64,000 nucleotides of DNA from Rhynchopus euleeides (Eukaryota > Euglenozoa > Diplonemea > Diplonemida > Diplonemidae), in assembly GCA_963210315.1 (NCBI GenBank), contig OY723285.1, forward strand, positions 1,674,001 to 1,738,000, read 5' to 3'. The notes under the pieces were generated by a model. The model was not told where the DNA came from and made no database searches. It saw only the letters and a list, made by a program, of their open reading frames with translations. Both the position numbers and the translations under genes were made by a program. Below, piece by piece: positions 10,973-22,559 of this stretch. Numbering within the stretch: position 1 is the stretch's first letter; each line of letters begins with the position of its first letter.

Positions 10973-12892
10973 ATGGCACAGTTTCTGTCTCAGCCTGGGG
11001 CTGTCGGCGAGGATGACTGGACCAGCGACGGATCCCCGCCACCAGGCAGGCGTCTCACTCACCCGCGGCTCCGCAACCGGCACCCCTCCTACCAGCACCA
11101 GCACCGCGGGGCCCGGTGCCCCGTCACGCTGACCTGCGCCGCTGCCGAGCTGAACGACGAAGGGGATGTTCCACCCCCGACGCAGAACCACGCCGCCACA
11201 TCCTGTGGCGGGCTTATGTTTCTGCACGGGGGTGCGTCGCCCAACCGGGTCAGCCCCGACCTGTGGTCCTTCTCCAACAAGGCGTGGAAGCTGCTCCATT
11301 CAACAGGGGCTGGGGCACCCACGGCCAGGTACGGCCACACCGTGACACACCTTCCCAACAGCAGCCTAGTCCTTTTCGGGGGATGCACATCAGACGGAGC
11401 AGTGCGCAGCTCGGTTTATGTGTTTGATTTGAAAGGGGGGTGTTCCTGGGTGGAGGCGGGGTGCACGGGGCATGTCACCGGGGTGGTGCAGCACAGCGCG
11501 GTCGTGTCCGACACAACGCTTGTCATATTCGGGGGCGCGGGGGCGGCATCCCTCTCCAACACGGTGCAGATGCTGGACCTGGCGCACAACAGGTGGCTCC
11601 CTCCGCACACCCCGCCGACAACACAGCATGACGGCACCTCCCCAAGACCCCCCATATCTAGCGGGGAAGAGGAGGTCCCAACCCCACGCTGCGGCCACAC
11701 CGCCCATATGTACAGCCCCTCTATAGGAGAACCGCCTGTGATGCTTGTCTTCGGAGGTCGTGTTTCTGCCTCAGCCTCCGACTGCAGCAACGCGGTTTAT
11801 GTCTACGACATCCCCCACAGGATGTGGATGCGGCTGTACGCCGGGGGGCAGAACCCCCCTGCCAGAACCGGGCACGCCAGCACCTGTGTGAAGGACCAGT
11901 TCCTCCTCTTCGGAGGTGTGTGCGGTGAGAGATACTTTTCCGACTGCTACTACCTCAACCTGGTGACCAACACGTGGAGGGAGGTGACTCTGCAGGGGGA
12001 AATACCCGGGGCGAGGAAGTTTCACTCCGCAGCGCTGGTGGAGCGGGCGGGATCATTATATGCCGTGCTCCACGGGGGGGCGAGGTGGCAGGGGCGTGCC
12101 GTCCCGACAGGGGAGACGCATGTCGTGACGATCGGGCGTGCCAGGGGGAGGTCGGGCCGCCCTAAGACAGCCCCGGTGCCCCGAGAAATACCCCGCACTG
12201 CGAAAAGCCGGGAGAGGGACACCTTCAACTTTGCATCTCCGAGGGAGAAGGAGGCGATGCGGGTGCAGAGGTCAGGCCTTGCCCCGCCCTGGTCGGTCGC
12301 GACATGCCAGGCAGCGACTGCGCGTGAGTTTGGCGCTGCACCGGAGGCTCCGTGGAAGCCCTCCCGTGGTTCCCCTTTGAATGAAGCGACTCTCGACTCT
12401 GTCGTGAATCGCCTGGCGGACACGCGCCCCCTGAAGGCGTCGCATGCAAATCTCGCAGATAAATATCTTTTCAGCTCTGCGAAGCCCAAGAGGCTGACCA
12501 GGGAGGGGATGGACGACTTCGTCGAGAGGCTCTACAGGCAGCAGGTGGAGCTGCGCAGCTTCTACCGGAGGACGCTTGAGGAGAAGCATGTCCCGACGAT
12601 AGAGCCGACCAGGAAGCGGCCGGAGGATATCCAAGATATGGTGGCGCGGCTGAACGCCGTTCCGGAGAAGAAGGAGTATCTTGTCGACGAGGCACCCCAG
12701 CCAAAGGTCGTGGATCTGAAGCAGTCGGTGGACCGGCTCTATTATGAGGGCATGGAGACTCAAAATTCGAGGCGGAAATTCCTCTTCGAGCGTTACTCCC
12801 ATTCGACGACGTCGTCGAAGATCACAACACGCAGGCTGCAGTCGCTTGTGAACCGGCTGTATCAGGTGAAGGGGCGGGCTGCTGCGACCTGA
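10973..12892 (+). CDS. Kelch-repeat protein with C-terminal V-x-R-L-Y repeats
   Basis: The protein is 639 residues. After a disordered N-terminus of about 75 residues, five to six Kelch blades run from about 78 to 385, each with a hydrophobic strand ending in FGG or HGG (LFGG, IFGG, VFGG, LFGG, LHGG) and a conserved W or F later in the blade; this predicts a beta-propeller. A basic linker follows. The last 170 residues hold about five short repeats built on the pattern L-x3-V-x-R-L-Y (VVNRLAD, FVERLYR, MVARLNA, SVDRLYY, LVNRLYQ), predicted as short helices. Similar R-L-Y repeats occur in flagellar or basal-body proteins of other protists, as far as I recall, so a cytoskeletal scaffold role is inferred only. 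The ATG at 10973 follows a CT tract and a CACACACA leader. No intron. Confidence 0.85.
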   Translation: MAQFLSQPGAVGEDDWTSDGSPPPGRRLTHPRLRNRHPSYQHQHRGARCPVTLTCAAAELNDEGDVPPPTQNHAATSCGGLMFLHGGASPNRVSPDLWSFSNKAWKLLHSTGAGAPTARYGHTVTHLPNSSLVLFGGCTSDGAVRSSVYVFDLKGGCSWVEAGCTGHVTGVVQHSAVVSDTTLVIFGGAGAASLSNTVQMLDLAHNRWLPPHTPPTTQHDGTSPRPPISSGEEEVPTPRCGHTAHMYSPSIGEPPVMLVFGGRVSASASDCSNAVYVYDIPHRMWMRLYAGGQNPPARTGHASTCVKDQFLLFGGVCGERYFSDCYYLNLVTNTWREVTLQGEIPGARKFHSAALVERAGSLYAVLHGGARWQGRAVPTGETHVVTIGRARGRSGRPKTAPVPREIPRTAKSRERDTFNFASPREKEAMRVQRSGLAPPWSVATCQAATAREFGAAPEAPWKPSRGSPLNEATLDSVVNRLADTRPLKASHANLADKYLFSSAKPKRLTREGMDDFVERLYRQQVELRSFYRRTLEEKHVPTIEPTRKRPEDIQDMVARLNAVPEKKEYLVDEAPQPKVVDLKQSVDRLYYEGMETQNSRRKFLFERYSHSTTSSKITTRRLQSLVNRLYQVKGRAAAT

Positions 12893-13250
12893 AAAATCCG
12901 CCGGGGGTGGGCGATGGGGCAAAGGGTGGTTTCTTCGAAAAAGGATTCGTGTGTATTGTGTGCCGGAGACGGGAAGTGAAAGAGGAGCACCTAGCATACA
13001 CAGATATATGGCTTGGGGCCTGTGGGTGCTGCCACTTCACAGGGTATCCTCCCGCACTGCCTTCAGGCAGCGATGCGCTCGGTGAAGAAGTGGTTTCGGA
13101 GATCTGGTGGGATCGGAGAAAAGGGGGTTGGCTGAGCTGCGTTTCCTGCTGGATCAAACCAGCCAGCTGTTCCGAATATTGTCCAGTCGGGCCAGCTGGG
13201 TCACGCGTCTCCCGTTCCTCTCGAGGCGTTTGGCTTTCTTCCAACATCTT
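12893..13250. other. Intergenic, no recognised gene
   Basis: Nothing recognisable between the Kelch stop and the poly-C tract that opens the GTACGC element. Confidence 0.5.
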
Positions 13251-13745
13251 CCCCCCCCCCCCCCCTAGGGCAGTGGTGGCAGCGTACGGCCGTACGGTAC
13301 GCGTACGCGTACGCGTACGCGTACGCCGTACGCACTTTCTGAAAATCGCGCTGCGTACGCGTACGCAGATTTTGCGTACGGCTGGTATTCCTGGTCTCTC
13401 AGCACACAGTAGACCACCCAGCGGGTGGCTGGGCCCTGGCCTTTGCTCTTGCCTTTCACAGATGGTTCCTTGCCGCGCACGTGGCGAATAACTCGCAACA
13501 CCTGCAAGTACACCCGCAAGCATGCTGCAAAAGGTACCACTTCCGACTGGAAGGCTCGAAGGCTGCCCCTGGTACACCTGAGTTCGACTGTCGGATTTGG
13601 TGTGCGGCCATGGCCGTCTCCTGTGCTCCATAGACTGCCGTACGCAGCGCCGTACGCGTACGCGTACGCGTACGCGTACGCCGTACGCACTTTTTGAAAA
13701 TCACGCTGCGTACGCGTACGCAGCCACCACTGCCCTAGGGGGGGG
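13251..13745. mobile_element. Small foldback element with GTACGC arrays
   Basis: The ends are inverted: CCCCCTAGGGCAGTGGTGGC at 13261-13280 and its reverse complement at 13723-13742, each next to a C or G run. Two GTACGC-repeat arrays, 13288-13379 and 13638-13722, are in direct orientation and each is followed by the same ACTTT(C/T)TGAAAATC spacer. There is no credible gene inside. This looks like a MITE-size non-autonomous element. The target duplication is hidden by the C/G runs. Confidence 0.75.
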
Positions 13746-14870
13746 TCACTGGGGGGGACAAACCCCAAAATTCCACTTTCCCTCGGAGGTTATTTTTGGG
13801 CCAAAAAAGTATGAAAAACCGGTCCAGAATGTGTCGGAACCCGGAAATACCCCCACTACAACATGATCTGTGGCCTTGTTACCCTCTCAGACCCCATCCT
13901 AATTTTTCATACCACAACTTGTACCGAGCCCACCCCCGGTGGGCAAGGTCTCATCGTGATCAACATGCAATGGGCCAAGAAAAGCTCTGTTCCACCCTTC
14001 AAAGCTGCCGAGAGGTTCCTGTGGAGTCTATCGGAACAGCGGTGCAAGCCCTGCTGTGAGATAGCGGTGCTGCAGGTCGCAGCAGATATCGCACAAGAAG
14101 GTACCTACCGGTTGTTGTACCGGAAGCACACCGTGGTGAAGGTGCAGCACAGGTGGCACGGTTGCCCCTGTACGAACACATACTTCACTGCAGCGCTCGC
14201 ACCCTAGTGCTGACGTGAGCCGAGGTCGGTGTGGATCGAATTCAAACAGGTGTGGTGCACGACCTGGAGGGTCTCCTCTCGTCAGTGACAGTACAGCTGA
14301 TCAGCCGCTTTCAGTGTACAGCCTCAACGGTGACTGCACTCGCACAGGTCAACGCAAGCGGAATAGTGAATACTGAGGTGGGGAAATCCTCCTGTACCCT
14401 CGGCAGAGGGTGTGCGCGCATTTGCGAAGCTACCGCGTCCCCAGACAACTGCCCAGGAAGCGTTCCGGGAGATACTTGACCCACAAACAGGGCGAGATCC
14501 GCAGCTTCCTGGGAAGGAAACGGGGTGCTGAATTGACGGATCGCGCCGAGGAGAGCGGGCTCCACCAGGATGAATTCACCATACTTGAGCTCCAGGAGAA
14601 CCTCCTGGACGATATGTATGCGGAACTTGATACAATGCCTCTCCCAGTGGTTGTAGTCAAAAAATGACGAAGCCACGCTACTACCCCGAGGTACAAGTTC
14701 TGGTAGGAAAAATTAAAATGGGCGAAAAATGCCTTCCCGGGTGTCAAAAATCACCGAAATGGGCCTAAAACCTGTTTTCCGCCACATATCGGCCAACAGA
14801 TACCCAAAAATAGGCTCTCCGGGGGTCGGAATGGGGGTGTCGGAAAAATTGCTGTTTGTCTACCACTTTT
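13746..14870. repeat. Degenerate inverted-repeat segment
   Basis: A segment at 13899-13925 matches 14690-14716 inverted, with the shared core ACTTGTACC and an AATTTTTC run. Flanking AT-rich DNA is loosely inverted too. The ACTTGTACC core also occurs in the element at 53.8-54.7 kb. It may be an old relative of that element. Short frames inside (for example 14410-14667) are not recognised. Confidence 0.4.
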
Positions 14871-16466
14871 CCTGAGCAGTGACCCCCCCCTACCCCCCCC
14901 CCCCCCCCCACCCCGCGCGCGTCGTGATATTAACAGTTGCCGGCAGGGCAGGGTTTGGCTTTATTCATCATCACCAAGGAGGAACCCCACACCACCCGAC
15001 ACCTCCTCCTGTTCAAAAACCCCCCATTTTCCAATGGTGCTGGCGCCTGACAGCCCCTCCCCGCTCCAACCCCCCTCGTGCTTCCGCATGCAGGCTGGGT
15101 GGGGTGGGGTGGGGTGGGGTGCCGTCATCACGACCGCTCCTTGCACTCCAACGGAGATCCGAACAGTAAAGTAGCATTAACACGTGTGTACACTTACCGT
15201 CGCTTGGCGCGGTATACTGCGATGCAAACAGATTCTGCCGACAACGGGTCCTGCCATGGGAATGCTATGGTGACTACAAAGGGAAGGAGGCGGGGGGACT
15301 TCGCTCTGTGGCAGACCAGCCAGGGTGGCTCAAAGTGTGTCAGGTTGCTTTCTCTTGTGTTGTGAGGCAACTCACTTTTCTGAGATGGCGCGGGACAATG
15401 AATGTCGCCGTGCGGCGGAGACTCGCGGAGCTGTTAATGCCAATCAGAGGCAATGTCCAGTTGGAAGCGGGTGTACCCTTGCACAGCTTTGGCTAGGGAA
15501 GCGGGTGCCGCTTCCGCTGCCATTCTCCGTATTTTTGTTTCGGTTCTTTCCATGTCGGCGTGAGCCTGCATGCCACACACACACACACACAGCTCTAACT
15601 TAACGTAAAGCGGACTCAGGGTGGGTGATGGAGGTGATGTGCCCCAGCTCAAAAAAGTGCGCCACAAAAAGATTGAGACGTACATCAGGGGCTGGTGGGC
15701 CATCGGTGCCTGAGAATCCCACCCATGTGCGCCAACAGGGATGTTGGCTTGAGACGGCCCCACCCCCGCCCCACCCGCCCCCTCTCCAGGCTGCGTCTTC
15801 CACTTTTCCGCCCTCCCCTTTTGTTTGCCCAAACGAGATTGCTTGTCACAGCGAAGGAGTCAGTGGGAGCGTACCGGCGCGCAGTGTGTTTTTGAGGGAG
15901 CAGCTCAAAACCACTTAGCGGGAGGCCACACGACTGCCCACCACGATGCCCCAGCCTTCCAGAGACGCGTCGGTGTACACCACTGCGTCGAATAGAGACG
16001 TGACACTCGCTCGGCGCCTCGGGGGAGCCAGTCGTCGACGAGGAGATGTTTGCCCCTAAACCCGATAGGTCCCGTCTCGCCCCAGCCGAGAGGGTCACCA
16101 TCGACTCCCAGCTCACCCGTCCCTGCGACACTTGCTTCCCCATCGGCGTCCCCGAAACCACACAACCTTCCCTGGGTCGCGTGTACCAAGGAACACACCG
16201 CGCGCCACATCGACCAAACCGGCCAACAAGCTTGCTTTGCTAGAGCAAAAGAAAAAGAGTCGGGTGGGAGCGCACGGCGCGCGCAGTGTGTTGACAAGAT
16301 GAAATTGCAAAAACGCCTGCTCACGGCGACACCCCACCCTTACACCACCGCCACCACCCACCACCCACCACCACCCTTTTTGTTGGCAACAGGGGGTCGG
16401 CCCAGGCGAAACAGTGGTCAGACCCACACACAACACACACCACACCCTCTTGCGCCACTTGGCAAG
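14871..16466. other. Intergenic, no recognised gene; RPB5 leader at the end
   Basis: Poly-C near 14888 and GGGGT repeats near 15100-15120. No family-like open frame. From about 16330 to 16460 the + strand becomes CCACC- and CACACA-rich up to the RPB5 ATG. Confidence 0.5.
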
Positions 16467-17180
16467 ATGGCGGAGCACGCGGCATGCACCCAGGAGGAGC
16501 TGGTGAAGTTCTACCGCGTCCGGCAGACGTGCGTGGAGATGCTGCAGGACCGGGGCTACGAGCCCACCGACAGCCAGCTCGTGGAGAGCCTGGAAGATTT
16601 CACGGAGCGCTTCACGAAGAGCGAGGGCGGGCAGATGTGGCTGCGCAAGGAGGACCTCCGCCTGTTCGGGGAGCGTCCGGACCCCGAGGAGGAGGAAATC
16701 GTCGACGACAAGCCTGAGGATATCGAAGAGAGGCGTCTCAACCGGTCGATCATGGTGTTCTTCGTCGCGGAGCCCAAATTCTCCCACGCGCATATCAGGA
16801 ACTACTACAACATGCTGGAGAAGGACGACCGGGGGTGCTCGCGCGGTATCATTGTGTCTGCCGCACGCCCCACCTCTCAGTGCAACACTGCGATTGAGGC
16901 GTGTGCCACTTCCGGGAAGATCTTCGAGCACTTCCTTGAGTCCGAGCTTCTGATCAACGTCTCCCGCCACGAGCTGGTGCCCAAGCACCAGCCGCTCAAC
17001 CTGAAGGAGAAGAGGACGCTGCTGGATGCCCTGAAGATCAAGGAGGGGCAGCTCCCCCGTATCCTCGCCGCCGACCCCATCGCGCGCCACTTCGGGCTGC
17101 GGAAAGGGAATGTGGTGCGCATCACACGGCCTTCCGACACTGCAGGAGAGTACGTCACATACAGATTGTGCCAGGCGTAG
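16467..17180 (+). CDS. RPB5: RNA polymerase subunit RPB5/RPABC1
   Basis: Shared subunit of RNA polymerases I, II and III, located at the jaw of the enzyme. The protein is 237 residues against about 210-215 in yeast and human. The N-terminal jaw domain (about 1-155) has the KFYRVRQTCVEMLQDRGY opening. The C-terminal archaeal-RpoH-like domain has ELLINVSRHELVPKH, then QLPRILAADPIARHFGL, then GNVVRITRPSDTAGEYVTYR at the end, all diagnostic. The extra length lies in an acidic insert near 75-90. The start is set by the methionine just before the family N-terminus, directly after a CACACA leader. No intron. It is a good marker for placing the organism by phylogeny. Confidence 0.98.
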   Translation: MAEHAACTQEELVKFYRVRQTCVEMLQDRGYEPTDSQLVESLEDFTERFTKSEGGQMWLRKEDLRLFGERPDPEEEEIVDDKPEDIEERRLNRSIMVFFVAEPKFSHAHIRNYYNMLEKDDRGCSRGIIVSAARPTSQCNTAIEACATSGKIFEHFLESELLINVSRHELVPKHQPLNLKEKRTLLDALKIKEGQLPRILAADPIARHFGLRKGNVVRITRPSDTAGEYVTYRLCQA

Positions 17181-18312
17181 CCGGAGGGGTGGATGTGGAG
17201 TGGCGACGCACAGGAAAAAACTTTTTGGTTCCAACAACTGTGTGTGTGGGCCACTGCCCGGGCAGTCCTGTGCGTGCAGAGCATGGAGGTCTGGACAGCT
17301 GGATGCCCCCCAAAAAAAATTGTGCGGATGTGTAAAGTGGTTGTGTTGTGTTGGGTAGACGCATTCGTTTTGCGTCGTGGGGTTGGGGTGGGTGTGAAGA
17401 TGCGGGGGAGGGGGCACCTGTGGTCATTGCTGCAATGCTGGTGGTGGTGGGTGTTTGTCAACGGTGTACGGGGGGTGTGCGAGGAGGTGGGGCGAATCTA
17501 ATGCATCACAGTCACGGCATTGAGGGAGCGAGGGGGGCGGGTGGGGCCGCAGGGGTGCAGGTTATATCGGTGGCTGGGTGGGGTAGGGGGGTTTGGGGGG
17601 TTCCCCATTGTATCCTGTGCCCCTCGGGTAGGTGAAGTTCATTGCATGCTGTGAATGCCCGGCATCTTGAGGCCTGGACCTCAGGGTGCAGAACGCAGAA
17701 ATCATGCAATTTCGCGTCAAATCCCGGCAGAATGCACTGCAGGCTTTCGAGAAAATGTTGCAAAAAAATGCATCTCACTGCTGCATGGGGGTTTTCCCTG
17801 TCCCTTTTGCACTCCCATTCCGTGAGCCAATCCTTGTAATCAGCAACTGAAAGCATCCTCGTGGGTATTTCCCCACACCAGCTTTTCTTGGAAGTCTGTC
17901 ATGGGCGACGGAGAGTGAAGCCAGTGTGTTAATCAGCCGCAGTGCACTTTTTTTTCTTCGTTTCTCTGCTTCTGTGCATATCCTGGACATGTCTTCGTCT
18001 GATAGTATGCATTTGAGCCCCGAGCCGTGCATCACTTCCAAGGAAATGGAAAACTCCTCCCTCGTGTGTCGAGGGGTAGGGGTGTTGTGACCGATTTTGG
18101 TGCACCAAGAGGGGCGGAGGCGGGGTGGTGCTTGTGGTGGTGGTGGGGGGCGGGGTAATCAAAGCAAAGCAACAAAAACAGCAAAACAGAAGAAGCGGCA
18201 GCAACCGGCAGCAACCCCCAAATGCCATCTAACAGAGCAAACGGCATACTTTTGGGGGGGGGGGGGGACCACCCCCGCATTGCAGCGGTTCTTGTTGTAG
18301 GTCTGCAGCCTC
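17181..18312. other. Intergenic, no recognised gene
   Basis: G/GT-rich DNA follows the RPB5 stop (about 17185-17630). No credible gene. A poly-G run lies near 18246-18267, just before the composite element. Confidence 0.5.
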
Positions 18313-18328
18313 CACGGTGGGATCTTGT

Positions 18329-18545
18329 AAATTTTACATGTAAAAATACCGATTTTTACATGTATTATACATGTATAATACTTGCATGTCAACTATTATA
18401 CATGTATAATACATGTATATGCCTGAAATATACATGTAAAATACATGTATATCAAGTAAAAATACATGTATAATACTTGCATGTCAACTATTATACATGT
18501 ATTTTTACTTGATATACATGTATTTTACATGTATATTTCATGCAT
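18329..18545. repeat. Left TACATGTA palindromic array
   Basis: AT-rich run of overlapping palindromes (TACATGTA, TATACATGTATA, CTTGCATG). It is the inverted counterpart of the right-hand array at 21955-22472 and extremely prone to hairpins. Confidence 0.85.
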
Positions 18546-18546
18546 T

Positions 18547-20087
18547 GGGGGTCTTCGCTCCGGGTCAATTTGGGTCAACTTGGGTCAATTTGGGTCACCC
18601 TGGGGTTTTTCACCTTAGGAAAATGGGGGGCTTCGCTCCGGGTCAATCTGGGTCAGCTTGGGTCAGTGACCCGGAGCGAAGCCCCCCCTTAGGTGACCAA
18701 AAATAGGTGAAAATTTTTGCCTATTTTCCCTTGTGTCAAACTTGGAGTCTGACCCAAAAATCGGAATCTGTGACCCATGGTTTATATGGGCAAACCTGAA
18801 AATTTCCGACTTTTTCCCCAATTTTTCCCACTTCCTGGCCATACCTTTCCCGACCCAAAATCAAACAAATGCAGCGGAAAATGGCCAAAAATAGGCCAAA
18901 AAACCCCAAATTTTTTCCTATGGGAACGAACATGGGGGTCTTCGCTCCGGGTCAATTTGGGTCAACTTGGGTCAATTTGGGTCACCCTGGGGTTTTTCAC
19001 CTTAGGAAAATGGGGGGCTTCGCTCCGGGTCAATCTGGGTCAGCTTGGGTCAGTGACCCGGAGCGAAGCCCCCCCCCTTAGGTGACCAAAAATAGGTGAA
19101 AATTTTTGCCTATTTTCCCTTGTGTCAAACTTGGAGTCTGACCCAAAAATCGGAATCTGTGACCCATGGTTTATATGGGCAAACCTGAAAATTTCCGACT
19201 TTTTCCCCAATTTTTCCCACTTCCTGGCCATACCTTTCCCGACCCAAAATCAAACAAATGCAGCGGAAAATGGCCAAAAATAGGCCAAAAAACCCCAAAT
19301 TTTTTCCTATGGGAACGAACATGGGGGTCTTCGCTCCGGGTCAATTTGGGTCAACTTGGGTCAATTTGGGTCACCCTGGGGTTTTTCACCTTAGGAAAAT
19401 GGGGGGCTTCGCTCCGGGTCAATCTGGGTCAGCTTGGGTCAGTGACCCGGAGCGAAGCCCCCCCCCTTAGGTGACCAAAAATAGGTGAAAATTTTTGCCT
19501 ATTTTCCCTTGTGTCAAACTTGGAGTCTGACCCAAAAATCGGAATCTGTGACCCATGGTTTATATGGGCAAACCTGAAAATTTCCGACTTTTTCCCCAAT
19601 TTTTCCCACTTCCTGGCCATACCTTTCCCGACCCAAAATCAAACAAATGCAGCGGAAAATGGCCAAAAATAGGCCAAAAAACCCCAAATTTTTTCCTATG
19701 GGAACGAACATGGGGGTCTTCGCTCCGGGTCAATTTGGGTCAACTTGGGTCAATTTGGGTCACCCTGGGGTTTTTCACCTTAGGAAAATGGGGGGCTTCG
19801 CTCCGGGTCAATCTGGGTCAGCTTGGGTCAGTGACCCGGAGCGAAGCCCCCCCCCTTAGGTGACCAAAAATAGGTGAAAATTTTTGCCTATTTTCCCTTG
19901 TGTCAAACTTGGAGTCTGACCCAAAAATCGGAATCTGTGACCCATGGTTTATATGGGCAAACCTGAAAATTTCCGACTTTTTCCCCAATTTTTCCCACTT
20001 CCTGGCCATACCTTTCCCGACCCAAAATCAAACAAATGCAGCGGAAAATGGCCAAAAATAGGCCAAAAAACCCCAAATTTTTTTCCG
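18547..20087 (+). repeat. Four tandem copies of a 389-bp unit
   Basis: Units start at 18547, 18934, 19323 and 19712, each opening with GGGGGTCTTCGCTCC; the fourth diverges at about 20085. The first unit is two bases shorter in a C run, and the rest are almost identical. Each unit holds 10-bp GGGTCAAYTT sub-repeats and a hairpin (GGGGGCTTCGCTCCGGGTCA against TGACCCGGAGCGAAGCCCCC). Open frames recur with the same period and are a by-product. Confidence 0.95.
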
Positions 20088-20140
20088 GGGGGCTTCGCCC
20101 CCCGGACCCCCCTTGCGTGGGGGGCTTCGCCCCCCACGCC
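20088..20140. repeat. GC-rich foldback
   Basis: Two GGGGGGCTTCGCCCCCC palindromes in a row, separated by CGGACCCCCCTTGCG. Replaces the end of the fourth 389-bp unit. Confidence 0.8.
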
Positions 20141-21954
20141 ACACGCACCTCCCGGCCGGGGGCCGGTTCGGTCGTCGTCGGCTGCGGCCAAAGGGCGTGC
20201 GGTAGCCGACGCCCTTTTGTGCTCGCCTCCTCCTCCCACACTTCAGTATGACGTTTAGGTGCGTCGGTGTTCCTGCTTTGTTCTTCTGTTGCCTGGGACG
20301 GGCCAGTCCTCGTGGGTTGCCGACCGGTGTGTCCTCCCCTGGGATCCCCTCCTCCCCCCACCACTTGCATCTGGTTCAGCTTCAGTGAGAGCTGAGCGGG
20401 AGCCATACTTGCTCTCGGTGACCAATTGTCCGCAGTCCTACATCATGACGAGTTTGGTAATGCCCAGTCGCAGCCATCCCCCGTCCCAGGTGTTCTGCCG
20501 TGGGGCAGCTCACCATCTGCTGTGGTCACACACCAGTGAGCAGGCCCTGTCAACGAAATCGATGTGACTGCTCTTGCCGCAGGGCAACGGAGGTGGGCCT
20601 GCATTGCATCCTGTTGCCGCTCAGTTCTGTTCCCACCGGAGATTCTTGTTGCGCCGCAGATCGAACAGTCTTTCGTGTCGTCGGCGCCGATCTTGTATAA
20701 AACGTAGGCAGTAGGCTGCTGTGGGTGACCTGCAGGTTACCCGTCCCTTTCGTGCAGGCAGCGCCCGAGGTGCGATGTTTTTATGGGAACACGGCAGCTG
20801 CCCCGCACTCCATTCTGCTCTCTTGTCTGCTGTTTATGTTCAACAAGGTCTGGCTGCCAGTGATCTCGCTGGGGGTCGGGCAAACCAAAAAAGAGGTAGG
20901 GCACAGGGTGGGCCGAGCTCGCGAGAAAAAAGGTGCAGCCCAACCCCGCCCCGACTTCCCGTGGTATGATGCAAACAGGATCGAATACACGACCACAGAA
21001 CATTTTCCCCCAATTCGAGAGGCACCGGATGTTGCTGCCTTTGGTCGTCGCCTGCTGGATCAAAAATCAGGAATCCAGGGGATCTTGGATTGCCTTTGAG
21101 TACTTGCAAAACTGCAATCCCGAGAAACTTTGCCAGCTAGTGTTCAGGAACGGCAGCAAATCTCATGGCTTGCATCGCTTTGTGGATGGTGTGCGATGAT
21201 CAATCCCATACACGCAAGGACTTGGTCGCGAGACAGCCTACAGGGGGTCTGGGGGGCGGAGCCCCCCAGCCGCCGGAGCCCACGGTAGTGAACATCCTGA
21301 AAGTCTTCGAAGGCGAGTCCCCACACCGGTTGGTGCTGTTGCACATTCCAGGCGGAGATGGTCCTTCGCTTGGGACATGATGAGGGGCGCTTCGATGAAC
21401 ACCATCAAGCCCCCAGCATGCCGTTGGGTTTTCATACGCTGCGGTGCATGAAAACTCGGCCACAAGGCCGAACCCAAAAGCCCCAAAATCTGACCCGGGA
21501 GGTAGGGCCGAGGGTAGGGCCATGCCACCCCTGGCGGCCCACCCTCCCAAAGAATTACAGAAAAAGGGAGGTGGGGCCGCGGCCCCCTGCCAGCCCTGGC
21601 ACGGGATCACTGCTGGCGGGTAGTTCAGGCTCGTGGCCCTCCTCGTTCCGATAGCCCCTCGGACATCCAAATGATTCACGTGCAGCAGCCCATGCGCAGA
21701 GAACGGTGTGCCGTCTTGTACAGCAACTGTTGGACAACTGTTGAAATCGTTTTTCACCAAAAAAAAATCTCTCTGCGGGCCAAGTCGAAGATTTTTCTGG
21801 GGACTTTTGGTGTCCCCAATTTTTCAAATTTCGAAAAATAAGCTCACTTTGCTAAACTGGACCCAACTCCCCACACTCTTTTTTTCCGACTTTTTCACGG
21901 GGTTTTTCCGGTTTTTTTTGGTTTTTTTTGGCGGATGGAGCGAAGACCCCCATT
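20141..21954. other. Interior of the composite element, no recognised gene
   Basis: Short frames such as 20259-20567 and 20725-21099 show no family features. A dispersed palindromic repeat lies at 21241-21295. T-rich sequence from about 21740 leads into the right arm. Confidence 0.5.
21241..21295 (-). repeat. Dispersed palindromic repeat, copy 1
   Basis: Reverse-complement copy of the family seen at 43662-43722, 43813-43872 and 55091-55155. The core is GGGGGGCTCCGCCCCCC, preceded in the family orientation by CACTACCGTGGCCTCCGGCG. Confidence 0.85.
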
Positions 21955-22472
21955 TACATGTATTTTACATGTATAATACTTGTCATGCAAGTATTATACA
22001 TGTAAAATACTTGCACGACAAGTAAAATACATGTATAATACTTGCATGACAAGTAAAATACTTGCATGCAAGTAAAATACATGTATTTTACTTGTCATGC
22101 AAGTATTTTACATGTATAATACTTGCATGACAAGTATTATACATGTAAAATACATGTAAATGCATGAAATATACATGTAAAATACATGTATATCAAGTAA
22201 AAATACATGTATAATAGTTGACATGCAAGTATTATACATGTATTTTTACTTGATATACATGTATTTTACATGTATATTTCAGGCATATACATGTATTATA
22301 CATGTATAATAGTTGACATGCAAGTATTATACATGTATTTTTACTTGATATACATGTATTTTACATGTATATTTCAGGCATATACATGTATTATACATGT
22401 ATAATAGTTGACATGCAAGTATTATACATGTATAATACATGTAAAAATCGATATTTTTACATGTAAAATTTA
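21955..22472. repeat. Right TACATGTA palindromic array
   Basis: About 0.5 kb of TACATGTA, TTGCATGACAAG and TTGACATGCAAG motifs. The outer about 290 bases are the inverted match of the left array; the inner part has additional duplicated units. Confidence 0.85.
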
Positions 22473-22559
22473 CAAGATCCCACCGTGTCACTTTTCCTTC
22501 CCCCCACCCCCCACCCCCCACCCACACAATTTCCAGACCACGCAAAATTGCCTTGTTGC

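Larger units (their letters stand above)
18313..22487. mobile_element. 4.2-kb composite foldback element with TACATGTA arms
   Basis: The ends are inverted copies starting CACGGTGGGATCTTGTAAAT (18313 on +, 22487 on -). The inversion continues through AT-rich TACATGTA-type arrays (18329-18545 and about 21955-22472) into GGGGGTCTTCGCTCC (18547 on +, about 21935-21949 on -). Inside are four 389-bp tandem repeats, a GC-rich foldback, one copy of a dispersed palindromic repeat, and about 1.8 kb without a recognised gene. Flanking TC on both sides is compatible with a 2-bp duplication, but this is weak. Its right end is about 155 bases upstream of the CoA-transferase ATG. Non-autonomous or decayed. 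Confidence 0.7.

Noticed and set aside
18777..20258. Repeated frames of about 100 residues with 389-bp spacing
   Set aside because: By-product of the tandem repeat; no coding signature and each ends at the unit boundary.
18311..22489. TC target duplication around the 4.2-kb composite element
   Set aside because: Two bases are too few to claim a duplication; kept only as a weak note.
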